Source: Desulfotomaculum sp. (lineage in GTDB: Bacteria > Bacillota > Desulfotomaculia > Desulfotomaculales > Nap2-2B). Taken from it: a DNA stretch of 8,198 bases. The stretch is taken from positions 1 to 8,198 of the forward strand of contig DMDI01000153.1 of assembly GCA_003445555.1 (NCBI GenBank), read 5' to 3'. Made by a program: the position numbers and the translations under genes. Position 1 is the first letter of the stretch, and each line of letters begins with the position of its first letter. Positions 6,975 through 8,198 of this stretch are shown in pieces. The notes under the pieces were generated by a model. It was not told the origin of the DNA. It ran no database searches and saw only the letters and a program-made list of their open reading frames with translations.

Positions 6975-7513
6975 CAAGGCTAAAATGGCTGTTATTACTT
7001 CTTTTCATCCTGACCCTAATCTTTTGTTTTAAGCCTATAGGGCGACTCTTTTACCCCTTTCCTTACCAGAAGATCGTTTTTTACCAGGCCCAAAAGAATG
7101 GTTTAAATCCTTACCTGATGGCCGCGGTTATTAAAACCGAAAGCAATTTTAACCCGCTTGCTTTATCGGCTAAAGGAGCCCGGGGGTTGATGCAGATTAT
7201 GCCGGAGACAGGAAAATGGGCGGCTTCGCAGACAGGACAAGTTGAATTTAAGTTAGAGCATTTAGATGAACCCGAAGTAAATATTTGTCTGGGGTCGTGG
7301 TATCTGGCGGAATTAAAACGGGAATTTTACGGCAACACCATTTTAGCTTTAGCGGCCTATAATGGGGGGCGTGAAAATGTAAGCCGGTGGCTGCAGCAAA
7401 AACAGTGGGTTGGTGAGCTGACAGACCTGGATTCGCTTCCCTTTCCGGAAACAAGACAATTTATCCGGAAGGTTTTATGGAACTATAAGGTGTATCAGTA
7501 CCTTTACGGGTAA
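6971..7513 (+). CDS. Membrane-anchored lytic transglycosylase (SLT family), nonstandard start
   Basis: Cleaves the MurNAc-GlcNAc bond of peptidoglycan with 1,6-anhydro product formation, outside the membrane. Read from ATA at 6971 it has 180 residues: a basic start (ARLK), a membrane anchor at about 6-20, then a short linker into the SLT domain. Catalytic Glu57 lies in KTESNFNP, followed by GARGLMQIMPETG (about 68-80), ALAAYNGG in the second half, and a C-terminal FPETRQFIRKV. The frame is closed upstream by TGA at 6962-6964. The first ordinary start is ATG at 7118, which would lose the anchor and the first SLT helix (YPFPYQKIVFYQAQKNGLNP) and leave only seven residues before the catalytic Glu. 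That upstream stretch is typical SLT sequence in frame, so it is surely part of the gene; which codon starts it (ATA 6971, ATT 6965, CTG 6989) is open. It lies between coaE and ylbJ, so a role in cell-wall remodelling during sporulation is possible. Confidence 0.88.
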   Translation: MARLKWLLLLLFILTLIFCFKPIGRLFYPFPYQKIVFYQAQKNGLNPYLMAAVIKTESNFNPLALSAKGARGLMQIMPETGKWAASQTGQVEFKLEHLDEPEVNICLGSWYLAELKREFYGNTILALAAYNGGRENVSRWLQQKQWVGELTDLDSLPFPETRQFIRKVLWNYKVYQYLYG

Positions 7514-7516
7514 AAA

Positions 7517-8198
7517 ATGCTTAAATGTTTACCCTATGGACAGGCGATTTTAATGTTAACTATTTTTTTAATTTTTTTAGCGGGGTTTACAGGAACTATA
7601 TTTTTAAAAGTCTTTAAAAAAAGGAAACTATTTTTTTTAGTTAGTTTTTTAAATCAACAGCGCAACCGATTATCCCGCGCCTTAGTATCAGTAGGTATAG
7701 TAACCTTTGTTATTTTTATGGTTGTTTACCCAGGGGCTACATATACCGGAGCAGTTAATGGTCTTAAAGCTTGGTGGAATATTGTTTTTCCCTCTCTGCT
7801 TCCTTTTTTTATTGCTTCGGAACTTTTAATTAATTTAGGGGTGGTTCATTTTATGGGTGTTTTACTTGAACCGGTAATGCGCCCCCTTTTTAATGTTCCG
7901 GGTACCGGCTCTTTTGTAATGGCTATAGGTTACACTTCCGGGTACCCGGTAGGAGCAATGATTACGGCGCGTTTGCGCCTGCAACGTTTATGCACCCGGA
8001 TTGAAGGCGAACGCCTGCTTGTTTTTACTAATAACTCCAGCCCCTTATTTATGTTAGTTGCGGTAGCCGCCGGAATGTTTCATAACCCGTCTTTAGGACC
8101 ACTTATTATCTTTAGTCATTATCTGGCTAACCTGACCCTTGGTTTTTGCCTGCGTTATTATGGATGTAAAGACCCGGAAACCATTACCCTGCCTAAGC
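7517..8198 (+). CDS. ylbJ: Sporulation integral membrane protein YlbJ, 3' end cut by window edge
   Basis: Polytopic membrane protein of the YlbJ family, which carries a nucleoside-transporter-gate-like fold. In B. subtilis ylbJ belongs to the mother-cell sigma-E group and is needed for fully heat-resistant spores; the molecule it handles is not known to me. I read 227 codons to the window end with no stop; the family is about 400 residues, so roughly the second half is missing. Hydrophobic segments lie near residues 9-30 and 54-75. The family block follows: AWWNIVFPSLLPFFIASEL (about 85-103), GVVHFMGVLLEPVMRPLF, SGYPVGAMITARLR, and FTNNSSPLFM. The ATG at 7517 is 3 bases after the transglycosylase stop, with only a weak GGG upstream. 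An in-frame ATG at 7553, behind AGGCG, is an alternative that shortens the first membrane segment. A run of eight T at 7631-7638 lies in the coding region, but the frame stays open across it. Confidence 0.92.
   Translation, partial: MLKCLPYGQAILMLTIFLIFLAGFTGTIFLKVFKKRKLFFLVSFLNQQRNRLSRALVSVGIVTFVIFMVVYPGATYTGAVNGLKAWWNIVFPSLLPFFIASELLINLGVVHFMGVLLEPVMRPLFNVPGTGSFVMAIGYTSGYPVGAMITARLRLQRLCTRIEGERLLVFTNNSSPLFMLVAVAAGMFHNPSLGPLIIFSHYLANLTLGFCLRYYGCKDPETITLPK

Noticed and set aside
6985..7032. A 15-codon ORF starting at ATG 6985, out of frame with the transglycosylase, considered as a leader peptide or as the true start with a frameshift
   Set aside because: Its translation resembles nothing, while the overlapping frame encodes the membrane anchor without interruption; no shift is needed once a nonstandard start is accepted.
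7631..7638. Run of eight T in ylbJ considered as a programmed frameshift or a break
   Set aside because: The YlbJ frame reads through it unchanged into the conserved family block, so no shift is required.

Overview
The window reads as core chromosome of a spore-forming, anaerobe-like Firmicute, most likely class Clostridia and a Peptococcales/Moorella-type lineage. The assignment is an inference. It rests on the gene order polA-mutM-ytaF-coaE, which I recall from Bacillus subtilis and relatives, on two sporulation membrane proteins (YtaF and YlbJ), on a PolA whose proofreading domain is catalytically dead (common in this group), and on moderate GC with frequent TTG and GTG starts behind strong Shine-Dalgarno sequences. 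There are no RNA genes, CRISPR arrays, phage genes or insertion sequences.

Layout. Positions 1-1136 (minus) hold most of a secreted D-alanyl-D-alanine carboxypeptidase that runs off the left edge. Positions 1218-1844 (minus) hold a DedA-family membrane protein. A 218-bp AT-rich divergent region (1845-2062) separates these from a rightward run: polA (2063-4741), mutM (4756-5583), ytaF (5659-6288), a 28-bp perfect hairpin repeat (6308-6335), coaE (6375-6974), a membrane-anchored lytic transglycosylase (about 6971-7513) and the first part of ylbJ (7517 to the right edge). No gene-free stretch exceeds 300 bases.

How the genes relate. polA and mutM are 14 bases apart and form a base-excision-repair pair: MutM removes oxidised purines and Pol I fills and processes the gap. 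coaE makes the last step of coenzyme A synthesis. The transglycosylase overlaps or abuts coaE and is followed 3 bases later by ylbJ, so coaE-slt-ylbJ look translationally linked. The left pair could serve peptidoglycan maturation (carboxypeptidase) and polyprenyl-phosphate lipid recycling (DedA), but the latter role is only a family-level suggestion.

I did not find a new multi-gene system. The most useful odd points are these: the transglycosylase has no standard start codon before its essential N-terminus and may start at ATA; YtaF carries a textbook EF-hand-type calcium loop between membrane segments; polA has an ideally placed in-frame internal ribosome site just before the polymerase domain; and a mobile-looking palindrome sits between ytaF and coaE.
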